64,000 nt of DNA, taken from positions 1 to 64,000 of the forward strand of contig CAZTGS010000004.1 in assembly GCA_964613455.1 (NCBI GenBank), in the 5' to 3' direction. The stretch is from SCGC-AAA076-P13 sp964613455 (GTDB lineage: Bacteria > Pseudomonadota > Gammaproteobacteria > Magnimaribacterales > D2472). Below, one piece after another: positions 7,390-15,788 of this stretch. Below the pieces are notes generated by a model. The model was not told where the DNA came from and made no database searches. It saw only the letters and a list, made by a program, of their open reading frames with translations. Within the stretch, counting starts at the first letter, position 1. The number at the start of each line of letters is the position of its first letter. A program made the position numbers and the translations under genes.

Positions 7390-9119
7390 TTTATATCTCC
7401 AGAGGCGAAGGCATCAGGCCTTCTATAATCGCCATATCCATAATATTTATTATCTCTATACATTATTGTTTGTAGACAAGTAGCGGGTTCAATTATTTGT
7501 ATATTGTAATTTAGATCTAAAAGTTCAAGTCTAGTTTTTTCAGATAGCCTTGTTTCAATTTGCAAACGATCTGGCTGCCATTGATGATGTATTCTAATAA
7601 CATTATTAGTTTCTTCAAGGTCCATATCAAAATCGACAATATTTAAAATTGATTGAAGTACAGCTGATATTATTCTTGATCCACCTGGACTGCCTGTACT
7701 AAAGAAAAACTGATCATCTTTCATTACTATAGTAGGGGTCATAGAGCTCAGGGGTCTTTTGAAAGGCTGAATCTCATTAGCCTTTGAACCCAAGAGACCA
7801 AATTGATTTGGAATTCCTGGGGCTGCAGAGAAGTCATCCATTTCATTATTCATCAAAATGCCTGTGCCTTCGATGACAACACCAGAGCCAAACGTAGAGT
7901 TTAAAGTGTATGTCGAGGAAACAACGTTCCCATACTTATCAGCTATAGAAAAATGCGTTGTCTCAACACTTTCATTATCAAAACCTTCTCCTGGCTTTAT
8001 TTTAGAGGATGGAGTTGATTGACCAACTTTTATTTTTGAATATATTTTCTTTGCATAATCTTTATCTATTATCCTTGAAATCGGTACTTCATAAAAATCC
8101 GGATCACCTAAATACTTTGATCTATCTGCATAAGCATATTTCATCGTTTCAGTTAATAGGTTTATATATTTAGAAGAATTATGTTTATATTTTGTTAAAT
8201 CATGCAATTCAAGGATGTTTAGCATTTGAACAATATGAATACCACCTGAAGAAGGAGGCCCCATTGTTATTATTTCAACATCCTTATAAGTTGATTTAAT
8301 TGGATCTCTCCAAACAGGCATATACAATTCAAGATCTTTTTTTGTAATAAGACCACCATTTTCCCTCATATATGTATCAATTTTTGTAGCTACGCTTCCT
8401 TTATAAAAGCCATCCCTTCCTTTTTTTGATATTTCTATTAGCGTTTTTGCTAGATCTTTTTGAACTAAGGTCTTATTTTTAAAATCTGGATAATGTTTTT
8501 GGAAAATATTTTTAGTTGAACTAAATGCGGATAATTTATTTTTGTACTTAGTTAACATATCTGCGAGATATGGAGTTATCTCAAATCCATTTTCAGCATA
8601 AAAAATTGCATCTTTTAATAATCTTTCCCATGGCAAAGAGCCAAACCTAGAATGTACTTCCCATAATCCTGCAACTGTTCCAGGCACTCCGCTAGATAAA
8701 TTTCCAAAAGTTGATAATTGTTCAGAATTAAAAGAACCATTTTTGTCTAAATACATATCTTTATTTGATGCAGCAGGGGCCTTCTCTCTATAATCAATAG
8801 AATATTCCTTGTTCGTCTCTGAGTCATGCATAACCATAAACCCACCGCCACCAATATTACCAGCTCTTGGTAAGACAACAGCAAGCGTAAAGCTTATAGC
8901 AATTGCAGCATCATAAGAATTCCCACCTTCACTTAAAATATCTTTACCAACTTGTGTTGCTAAGAAATGTTGAGTAGTCACCATGCCCTCAAGGCCTTCA
9001 GCTATTTCTTTTTGTGCTGCAACGTATGAATTAGGATTTATAGTTCCTATCGGTTGAAAGCTTTGGGAATGAAGATCAAAGCCAATAAAGCTAGCTATAA
9101 AAATTAAATATAATCTCAT
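7386..9119 (-). CDS. ggt: gamma-glutamyltranspeptidase
   Basis: This 577-residue Ntn-hydrolase cleaves the gamma-glutamyl bond of glutathione and related compounds in the periplasm. A signal peptide (MRLYLIFIASFIGFDLHS) is present. GGNSYDAA is the family start block. The autocleavage and nucleophile site is in VETTHFSIAD, where the second Thr becomes the N-terminus of the small subunit. PLSSMTPT and GSPGGSRI follow as in the family. The length is normal. Its ATG overlaps the stop of the upstream acyl-CoA ligase by 4 nt (ATGA), so the two are translationally coupled. It probably supplies amino acids from scavenged glutathione. Confidence 0.95.
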   Translation of the reverse strand: MRLYLIFIASFIGFDLHSQSFQPIGTINPNSYVAAQKEIAEGLEGMVTTQHFLATQVGKDILSEGGNSYDAAIAISFTLAVVLPRAGNIGGGGFMVMHDSETNKEYSIDYREKAPAASNKDMYLDKNGSFNSEQLSTFGNLSSGVPGTVAGLWEVHSRFGSLPWERLLKDAIFYAENGFEITPYLADMLTKYKNKLSAFSSTKNIFQKHYPDFKNKTLVQKDLAKTLIEISKKGRDGFYKGSVATKIDTYMRENGGLITKKDLELYMPVWRDPIKSTYKDVEIITMGPPSSGGIHIVQMLNILELHDLTKYKHNSSKYINLLTETMKYAYADRSKYLGDPDFYEVPISRIIDKDYAKKIYSKIKVGQSTPSSKIKPGEGFDNESVETTHFSIADKYGNVVSSTYTLNSTFGSGVVIEGTGILMNNEMDDFSAAPGIPNQFGLLGSKANEIQPFKRPLSSMTPTIVMKDDQFFFSTGSPGGSRIISAVLQSILNIVDFDMDLEETNNVIRIHHQWQPDRLQIETRLSEKTRLELLDLNYNIQIIEPATCLQTIMYRDNKYYGYGDYRRPDAFASGDIK

Positions 9120-10777
9120 TTTGTTCTCACTTTATGTATGTTTTCATTTGCAACCATATTAGCCCATTTGTAGTCAGCTTTTCCATTTGGAGCTCTCTGA
9201 ATTTTATCAACCAAGATAATATGTTTTGGAAGCTTGTAACTTGATATATATTTTCTTGTATTTTCTATTATGTTTTCTGTTGTGATTTTAGTATCAATAT
9301 TAAGTGAAACTACAGCAATTACTTTCTGGCCAAATCGATCATCCTTAATTCCAACGACTAAACAGTCGTAAACAGATATATTTTTCTTAATTGCTTCTTC
9401 GACTTCTTCTGGATAAATTTTTTCTCCAGCAGAATTGATACAATTACTGCCTCTCCCTAGTAATGTTATGCTTCCATCTGATTCAATCAAAGCATAGTCA
9501 CCAGGAAAGCTATATCTTGTTCCATTAACTTCTTTGAATGTTATAGCTGATTTTTCTGGATCTTTGAAGTATCCAAGAGGAACTAAGCCACTTGTGCCAA
9601 TCATTCCTCTAATGCCTGATCCCGGTTGGACAAGGTCCCCATTATCACTTAGAACTATAACATTACTATTCATCTTAAATTTTGCAGTCTTTGCTGGAAT
9701 ACCCCTTGATGTTATTGATGAGCCCATACCACCTTCACTTGAACCCATTGAATCAAATAATTTCATATCATGATGTTCAAGCATTGCTGTTTTTACTTCT
9801 GCACTCCAAATGACACCACTCGAGATTAATATTTTCAAACTAGAAATATCATATGGATCATTCATTTTTTTGGTTCTATCTAATTCAGCTAAAATAGGTT
9901 TAGCAAATGCATCACCAACAATCACCATACTCGTTGCTTTAGTTAGCTCCACCTGCTGTAAAAGGATTTTAGGATCAAGCCCTAAAGCAGGGACCGTTAT
10001 AATTGTTCCACCAAGAATATGAGTTAAAAAGCCGCCCAAAAACATTCCTGTTCCATGCATTAGAGGGCATGCAATTAAACATTTATTTAAGGAGTTATTC
10101 GTATCCATTTCTAATATTACTGACTTCAGTTTTGATATATTCTCTCTATCTCTAACATCTGGAACTTTATAACCTTGAAGCTTCAAGGTTCCAAACATAG
10201 ATACAGCAAATCCACCATGTGTATACATAACACCTTTAGGCATACCGGTAGTACCTCCGGTATAAATCATATATATATTTTCTTCCTTTCTTTTTATGCG
10301 AGGCATAGGTTCAAATGTATTAATAATTTCTTCATATTTAAATGCAAAATTAAGATCTGTTGAGTCTTGATCATCAACCTGAATCCAAGTTTTTATTTTT
10401 GGCAAATCTTTTGCAATTTTTTTGACCTGATCTGCATAATATCCATGAAAAAAAACAGCCTCAGAATCTGAATTATTTAATAAATATTTTAATTCTTCAG
10501 ATTGATATCTGTAATTAACATTAATAGGGACACCCATAACCTTAAATGTTGCAAACTGCGCCTCTAGATACTCATTGCAATTGTGAAGGTACAAACCAAC
10601 CTTTGAATTTTCTTTAATCCCACGTTCAATTAAAAAAGAAGCTAACTTTGCCGAGTCGCTTTCATAATCTTTCCAAGTCTTTTTATTGTTACCGCAAATA
10701 ACAGCAATATTTTCTGGAACTATGTCAGAGACATGCTCCCATATAGAAGCAAAATGAAGTTCTTTAGGATATGACAT
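9116..10777 (-). CDS. AMP-forming acyl-CoA synthetase
   Basis: This 553-residue ANL-superfamily ligase activates a carboxylate with ATP and CoA. The P-loop is YTGGTTGMPKG. Further core motifs are SMGSSEGG, GDYALIESDG and LLGRGSNCINSAGEKIYPEEVEE, and the C-terminal lysine region reads RAPNGKADY. The length fits medium- or long-chain acyl-CoA ligases; the substrate is not readable. It is the first gene of the unit that continues with ggt, a microprotein and gspO. It is divergent from a second, only distantly similar acyl-CoA ligase, with 84 bp between them. Confidence 0.88.
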   Translation of the reverse strand: MSYPKELHFASIWEHVSDIVPENIAVICGNNKKTWKDYESDSAKLASFLIERGIKENSKVGLYLHNCNEYLEAQFATFKVMGVPINVNYRYQSEELKYLLNNSDSEAVFFHGYYADQVKKIAKDLPKIKTWIQVDDQDSTDLNFAFKYEEIINTFEPMPRIKRKEENIYMIYTGGTTGMPKGVMYTHGGFAVSMFGTLKLQGYKVPDVRDRENISKLKSVILEMDTNNSLNKCLIACPLMHGTGMFLGGFLTHILGGTIITVPALGLDPKILLQQVELTKATSMVIVGDAFAKPILAELDRTKKMNDPYDISSLKILISSGVIWSAEVKTAMLEHHDMKLFDSMGSSEGGMGSSITSRGIPAKTAKFKMNSNVIVLSDNGDLVQPGSGIRGMIGTSGLVPLGYFKDPEKSAITFKEVNGTRYSFPGDYALIESDGSITLLGRGSNCINSAGEKIYPEEVEEAIKKNISVYDCLVVGIKDDRFGQKVIAVVSLNIDTKITTENIIENTRKYISSYKLPKHIILVDKIQRAPNGKADYKWANMVANENIHKVRTK

Positions 10778-10861
10778 TTATTTTTTTATATTCGTTTAAT
10801 AATACATTCGTTATAATAACTTGAAATTATAAAATAACTATCGCAAAAAAAGAGACTAATT

Positions 10862-12538
10862 ATGACAGACCTTTACCAAGAAATTTTATCTAAACATATT
10901 GCACCTGGTCAGATGTTTGAAACCAAAGAAGTGGTTAATGATAAAGGTGTAACATTTAGAGAGTATGTTCATTTTCCAGATAGCCTAAGAGGTTTTTTAG
11001 ACTTTGGTTTACTTCATGAAGAAAAGGACTGGTTGGTATATGAAGATGAGCGTTATAGTTATAAAGAAGTTTTTGAAAAGAGTGCTCAAACAGGGAACGC
11101 CTTACTAGAAGCCGGAATAGAAAAAGGTGATAGGGTTGCTATATGTATGCAAAATAATCCTGAATTTATTTTCGCATATCTCGGTATAGTTGGTGTTGGA
11201 GCTGTTTGTGTCCCTTTAAACTCTTGGTGGGTGCCAACAGAAGTCATTTATGGACTTGAACACTCTGATGCAAAGCTTCTTTTTGCCGATACCAAAAGAC
11301 TTCAAGGCCTGGATTCACTTCCTGATGTTAAAAAAATTGTAACAAGTTATACCCAAGATGATAGCTTCACCAGCTTTTCAGATTTCATAAAAGATCATGA
11401 TAAAACTTTCCCAGAAATCTTAATTAATAGAAATGATAACGCTACCATCTATTACACATCTGGTTCAACTGGAAAACCAAAAGGTGTCCTTTCTTCACAA
11501 AAGGGTGTTATAAGTACTATTTTTAGTTGGGCTTGCTACTCCTCTGTTTTGAGTCAAATCGCTATATTAGATGACCCTGATGCAGAACCTTTAACTGGTC
11601 CAGACTTAGCCATACTTCATTGCGTGCCTTTATTTCATGTTACAGGAAGTCATGCAGGTCTTTTAATGTCGATTTTAGCTGGAAGAAAGATTGTTATGAT
11701 GAAGAAATGGGATGCTGGTGAAGCCCTAAAATTAATAGAAAGTGAAAAAATTTCAGATATTACAGGAGTTCCAACTCAAACATGGGAGCTTCTTAATCAT
11801 CCAGAAAGATTAAATTATGACACCTCATCTCTTAAAAGTTTAAGCGGAGGCGGGGGCCCAAGACCGGCTGAGCATGTAAAATTACTTGATCAAGAATTTG
11901 AAGGAAGGCCTAGCATTGGCTACGGTTTATCTGAAACTAATGCAGTGGGAACACTATGCAACGGAGATGAGTATATAGCTCATCCATCTACAGCAGGAAG
12001 AGTTGTTCCTCCAATTACAGATATTAGAATTATTGATGATAATTGGAAGGAGCTAGAAGAAGGTGAGCTAGGTGAAATAGCAATAAAATCTCCAGCTAAT
12101 ATGGTTGGGTATTGGAAGAACATAGATGCAACTGCCGAATGTACTAATGATGATGGATGGTTTAGGAGTGGTGATCTAGGGAAGTTCGAAGGGCCTTTTC
12201 TTTATATTGTTGATAGGGTAAAAGATATGGTAATTAGAGGTGGTGAAAATATCGCCTGTCCCGAAGTAGAAAGTGCAATTTATGAGCATTCAGATGTTCT
12301 TGAAGCCTGTGTTTTTGGAATTCCAGATGAAAGATTGGGCGAAGTTTTATGTGCTTGCGTTTACCTTAAACCAAATAAAGACATGAGCTCAGAAAACCTT
12401 CAATCATTCTTAGCTGATAAACTTGCTGCATTCAAAATACCTGTCGTTATTGAATTTAGTAAGGTAAATTTACCCAGAATTGCTTCTGGTAAATACGACA
12501 AACCATTATTAAGAAAAATGTTTTCAGAGAGTAATTAA
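10862..12538 (+). CDS. AMP-forming acyl-CoA synthetase
   Basis: This 558-residue member of the acyl-CoA/AMP ligase family has P-loop YYTSGSTGKPKG. Other core motifs are GYGLSETNA, WFRSGDLGKFE and DRVKDMVIRGGENIACPEVE, with a C-terminal RIASGKYDK lysine motif. It probably activates fatty or other organic acids for beta-oxidation. The N-terminal 30 residues precede the core and look like those of fadD13- or caiC-like enzymes. It faces away from another acyl-CoA ligase. A plain intergenic stretch of 80 bp separates it from phoB. Confidence 0.88.
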   Translation: MTDLYQEILSKHIAPGQMFETKEVVNDKGVTFREYVHFPDSLRGFLDFGLLHEEKDWLVYEDERYSYKEVFEKSAQTGNALLEAGIEKGDRVAICMQNNPEFIFAYLGIVGVGAVCVPLNSWWVPTEVIYGLEHSDAKLLFADTKRLQGLDSLPDVKKIVTSYTQDDSFTSFSDFIKDHDKTFPEILINRNDNATIYYTSGSTGKPKGVLSSQKGVISTIFSWACYSSVLSQIAILDDPDAEPLTGPDLAILHCVPLFHVTGSHAGLLMSILAGRKIVMMKKWDAGEALKLIESEKISDITGVPTQTWELLNHPERLNYDTSSLKSLSGGGGPRPAEHVKLLDQEFEGRPSIGYGLSETNAVGTLCNGDEYIAHPSTAGRVVPPITDIRIIDDNWKELEEGELGEIAIKSPANMVGYWKNIDATAECTNDDGWFRSGDLGKFEGPFLYIVDRVKDMVIRGGENIACPEVESAIYEHSDVLEACVFGIPDERLGEVLCACVYLKPNKDMSSENLQSFLADKLAAFKIPVVIEFSKVNLPRIASGKYDKPLLRKMFSESN

Positions 12539-12618
12539 TTATTAAAATTTTCTATTAATTGTTTAATAAATATTAAAAAAAGAGTATAAATTGTTTCAAT
12601 CATTTATTATTTTAAATT

Positions 12619-13314
12619 ATGTCTATTAAGATTCTTGTAATCGAAGACGAGCCAGATATTCGGAAAACCATTGAATATAATTTAACCAGAGAAGGTTTTG
12701 ATGTTACTTCTGTAGGTTCGCTAGCTCATGCTAGAACAAATCTAGAATCTACTATTTTTTCTTTAATTGTTTTGGACTTAATGCTGCCGGATGGTTCTGG
12801 TTTAGACTTATGCCGTGAAGTAAAATCTGATACAAGATTATCTAATATCCCTATAGTTATCCTTACCGCCAAAGATGATGAGGTTGATAAGGTTGTTGGC
12901 TTCGAATTGGGTGCTGATGACTATGTAACAAAGCCATTTAGTGTGAGAGAATTAATTTTAAGAATAAAAGCAATTCTTAAGAGAGGTATCTCAGAAAAAT
13001 CAGATATTGTTGAAGTTGAGCGTTATTTTGGCGATCTTAAAATTGACATTGATTCTCATGAAGTTTTTGTTAATGATGGTCAGATAGCTCTTACTGCTCT
13101 TGAATTTAAGTTATTGCGTCAGCTTGTTGATAGAAGAGGCAGAGTGCAGTCTCGAGATCAACTGCTTTCAGATGTCTGGGGTTATAGCGCAGAAGTAACT
13201 ACTAGAACTGTAGACACTCATATTAAAAGACTTAGAGAAAAATTAGGACCAATGGGTAAATATGTACAGACTATTAGAGGCGTTGGCTATAAATTTTCAA
13301 GAAACCCTGAATAA
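12619..13314 (+). CDS. phoB: phosphate regulon response regulator PhoB
   Basis: This 231-residue OmpR-class regulator has a receiver domain (residues 1-120) with acidic pocket EDE at 9-11, phospho-acceptor Asp53 in VLDLMLPDG, and VILTAKDD and DYVTKPFS. A winged-helix DNA-binding domain follows, ending TRTVDTHIKRLREKLG and GVGYKFS. It activates genes for phosphate uptake when phosphate is low. Identification as PhoB rather than another OmpR paralog rests on the partner kinase 4 nt downstream and on the phosphate genes around it. No pst operon is in the window. Confidence 0.88.
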   Translation: MSIKILVIEDEPDIRKTIEYNLTREGFDVTSVGSLAHARTNLESTIFSLIVLDLMLPDGSGLDLCREVKSDTRLSNIPIVILTAKDDEVDKVVGFELGADDYVTKPFSVRELILRIKAILKRGISEKSDIVEVERYFGDLKIDIDSHEVFVNDGQIALTALEFKLLRQLVDRRGRVQSRDQLLSDVWGYSAEVTTRTVDTHIKRLREKLGPMGKYVQTIRGVGYKFSRNPE

Positions 13315-13318
13315 TTAA

Positions 13319-15082
13319 ATGGGAATCAGATCCCGAATTTTTTTAATTGTATTTTTATTATTAAGTGCAAGCATTGCTATTGCTTACGTTGTTGCCGAAA
13401 GAGACCTCTCCAGAACATTTAAATTACAAATTGTTAACGAGCTTGAAAAACAAGCTAATTTATTAGTTGCGTCTGTAGGCAGTATCAGTAAGTTCAATAA
13501 TATCAGCGAAGCTGATAAATCAGCTGATTATTTAGGTACTGCCTCTAATTCGCGAGTTACATTTATTACCAACACCGGCCAGGTCGTAGGTGATTCTGAA
13601 TTAGACCTCAATCAACTGGATTTAACTGATAATCATTCTAATAGAGTTGAGGTTATTGATGCCATTAGAGGTGGAACAGGATGGTCATCAAGATACAGCA
13701 ATACCCTTAAACAAGATCTTTTGTATTTTGCTATTCGTGACAACCAAGAACCAAATCCAAATATAATTAGAATAGCTGTTCCATTAAATTATGTAGAAAA
13801 TGCTACAGACACTCTTGGCTTGTCGGTAATTTTACTATTTGTTGTAGTTTTTATTGTTTCCATTATTGCAAGCGGCGTTGCAGCTAATTTTTTGTATTCA
13901 AATATCCAAGATCTTGCAAATATTGCAACAAATATTGCTGAGGGTGATTATAAAAAAGGTAATTTAAAAAGCTTACCCACTCAAAGAGTAGATGAATTTG
14001 GATCAGTCGCAAGATCAATTTCACAAATTTCTGAAGATTTAAAAAATCAAATAAAAATGATTGCAAAACAAAGAGATCAATTTGGTCTTGTTCTAGATGA
14101 TTTGGGCGAGGGCATTATAGTTACTGATATTGAAGGCCAAGTAGTTTTTACTAATGAGCAGTCTTCAATAATATTAAATTCTGATAACTTATCTAGACAA
14201 AATATTACGAGTTTAGAAATCCCAGCACTTAACTATCTTTTTAAAAGAGTAAAAAATAAAAAAAGAGCTGACATAGAGTTTGAAATTGAATTAGAAGATA
14301 AGACGACTAGATGGGTTTTAGGATCTATGAATCAATCAAAAACAACTGGTGAGCTAATATTGGTTGTTCATGATATTACCCAACTGAGGCAATTAAACTC
14401 TATGAGGCGTGATTTCATATCAAACTTATCTCATGAACTCAGAACACCAGTAAGTGTTATTAGAGCAAACTCAGAAACACTCTTAGATGGGGCATTAGAT
14501 AACAAGCAAGACGCAAGAACTTTTGCAAAAGCCATACTTCATAATTCAGAAAGATTATCTTCAATGGTTTCTAATCTGATAGATTTGTCTAGAATTGAAT
14601 ATGGAGACTTAAAGCTTAATATATCTTCAGTTGACTTAGATGAATTTATAAAAGCATTTTTAGTATCAATGAAAAGTGTTACGAAGAAAAAAGATATAGA
14701 AATTAATTATAAATCTAATCATAAAGGTCTTATTAAGGCTGATATTCAGGCATTAGAAAGAATAATGAATAATTTAATAGATAATGCTTTTAAATACTCT
14801 GAAAAAGGCTCATTTATTGAAATTTCAACTATTACAGAAAAAAATCACATCAAAGTAATGGTAGCTGATAGTGGAATTGGTGTGGCCGATATCGATAAAG
14901 ATCACATTTTTGATAGGTTTTACAGAACAGCATCAGCCAGAGCTTCTGAAAATAAGGGAAGCGGCTTGGGTTTGGCTATTGTTAAAAATCTCACAAATAG
15001 CTTAAATGGAGAGGTTGGAGTTACCTCAAAAGAGCCAAATGGATCAATTTTTTGGTTTACTCTTCCTATAGACGTTGATTAA
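13319..15082 (+). CDS. phoR: phosphate regulon sensor histidine kinase PhoR
   Basis: This 587-residue membrane kinase has a first span at residues about 5-25, a periplasmic segment to about 165, a second span (about 168-195), and a HAMP-like linker. A PAS-like region follows (DLGEGIIVTDIEG). The HisKA box is FISNLSHELRTP with His372, and the HATPase motifs are NNLIDNAFKYSEKG, ADSGIGV and GSGLGLAIVKN. The longer periplasmic segment is more like the PhoR/PnpS kinases of Gram-positive bacteria than the short loop of E. coli PhoR. Direct sensing of a periplasmic ligand is therefore possible. It follows phoB at 4 nt in an operon. Confidence 0.87.
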   Translation: MGIRSRIFLIVFLLLSASIAIAYVVAERDLSRTFKLQIVNELEKQANLLVASVGSISKFNNISEADKSADYLGTASNSRVTFITNTGQVVGDSELDLNQLDLTDNHSNRVEVIDAIRGGTGWSSRYSNTLKQDLLYFAIRDNQEPNPNIIRIAVPLNYVENATDTLGLSVILLFVVVFIVSIIASGVAANFLYSNIQDLANIATNIAEGDYKKGNLKSLPTQRVDEFGSVARSISQISEDLKNQIKMIAKQRDQFGLVLDDLGEGIIVTDIEGQVVFTNEQSSIILNSDNLSRQNITSLEIPALNYLFKRVKNKKRADIEFEIELEDKTTRWVLGSMNQSKTTGELILVVHDITQLRQLNSMRRDFISNLSHELRTPVSVIRANSETLLDGALDNKQDARTFAKAILHNSERLSSMVSNLIDLSRIEYGDLKLNISSVDLDEFIKAFLVSMKSVTKKKDIEINYKSNHKGLIKADIQALERIMNNLIDNAFKYSEKGSFIEISTITEKNHIKVMVADSGIGVADIDKDHIFDRFYRTASARASENKGSGLGLAIVKNLTNSLNGEVGVTSKEPNGSIFWFTLPIDVD

Positions 15083-15114
15083 CATCTTTACAATATCTAT
15101 GTATTGTCGTATTC

Positions 15115-15130
15115 TGTCACACAAATGACA
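15115..15130. promoter_or_regulatory. palindromic operator-like site TGTCA-N6-TGACA
   Basis: A perfect 5-bp inverted repeat, TGTCA (15115-15119) and TGACA (15126-15130), lies about 40 bp upstream of a small ORF and 33 bp after phoR. CTGTCAC and a nearby TTGTCAT (around 15147-15152) resemble Pho-box half sites. Their spacing and orientation do not fit the 11-bp direct repeat that PhoB recognises. The binding factor is unknown. Confidence 0.35.
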
Positions 15131-15168
15131 CATTAATGTTTCATTTTGTCATAAACAAGGGAAATAGA

Positions 15169-15255
15169 ATGATTAAAACATTATGGAATAAATTTCATAT
15201 TTTTATGAAGACTGGCAGGCTCAACAAAGTTATTAAAATATCTGGTTTAAAATAA
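15169..15255 (+). CDS. possible 28-residue basic peptide downstream of phoR
   Basis: The frame starts ATG with an AAGGGAAA ribosome-binding-like stretch about 7 nt upstream. It encodes MIKTLWNKFHIFMKTGRLN and a basic end with KVIKISGLK. The product is strongly cationic (about seven lysines) and amphipathic, without a signal peptide. It stands alone between phoR and the gsp operon, behind the palindrome at 15115. The evidence for translation is the ribosome-binding site and position only. It could be a chance frame or a leader peptide. Confidence 0.3.
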   Translation: MIKTLWNKFHIFMKTGRLNKVIKISGLK

Positions 15256-15382
15256 ACCACTTATATCAAATTTAGCTTTTAAGATTTCTTATTTGCTCAA
15301 AGAACATTTCTTTAAGATTAATAAATTTCTGCACCCTCAGATTGATTATTAAAATAAGTTACACTATTGGCTTGTAATTATT

Positions 15383-15787
15383 ATGATAAATTTTAAAAAA
15401 ATAAAGAAAGTTCTCCTAGTGGTATTTATTACACCTGCCAGTTTGATGCTTATCATGGTTTTTTTAAATTTATCAGAAAGTCCAAATATTCAATTATTAA
15501 ATTTAAAAGAAATATCTGATATTACCGCTATTCAAAATATTGAAAATGACTTAGGTCCTGAGGTGGCACTTGAAAATTCATCATTTGATTATGAGCTAGT
15601 TGGATATAGGTCTGGCTCTATAGATGCATCAGTTATTCTTAAAAAAAACAATAAGCAATATGTAGTTGCACTTGGTGAAAATCTTGAGGGGATATATAAA
15701 TTAATTAAAATTGATCAAGATGAAATAATTTTTCGAAATGGTGAAAAGTTATATAAAATTGAGAACCTAGTAGGAAAAGAGAATTGA
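15383..15787 (+). CDS. gspC: type II secretion protein GspC, short form (HR domain only)
   Basis: This 134-residue protein has one N-terminal membrane span (residues about 10-30). A periplasmic homology-region domain follows: YELVGYRSGSIDASVIL, VVALGENLEG, then IIFRNGEKLYKIE. That is the GspC core that contacts the GspD N0 domain and links the inner and outer membrane parts. Typical GspC proteins are about 270-300 residues with a C-terminal PDZ or coiled-coil domain. That part is absent here, so substrate selection must rest elsewhere. It opens the gsp operon, 1 nt before gspD. Confidence 0.8.
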   Translation: MINFKKIKKVLLVVFITPASLMLIMVFLNLSESPNIQLLNLKEISDITAIQNIENDLGPEVALENSSFDYELVGYRSGSIDASVILKKNNKQYVVALGENLEGIYKLIKIDQDEIIFRNGEKLYKIENLVGKEN

Positions 15788-15788
15788 T

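Larger units (their letters stand above)
15083..15382. other. phoR-gspC intergenic region
   Basis: These 300 bp have no long gene. They hold a palindrome at 15115-15130 and a 28-codon ORF at 15169-15255. The last 127 bp before gspC show no clear hairpin, promoter or repeat. A weak stem TGGTTTA/TAAACCA spans the ORF stop but has no T run. Confidence 0.6.

Noticed and set aside
10789..10817. Promoter between the two divergent acyl-CoA ligase genes
   Set aside because: A TATAAT is present at 10812-10817 but no acceptable -35 box lies at the right distance. In such AT-rich DNA it may be chance.
15100..15152. Pho box upstream of the gsp operon
   Set aside because: CTGTCAC, TTGTCGT and TTGTCAT occur, but not as 11-bp spaced direct repeats, so I report only the palindrome.
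15243..15259. Terminator at the end of the 28-codon ORF
   Set aside because: The stem TGGTTTA/TAAACCA has only a 3-nt loop and no T run.
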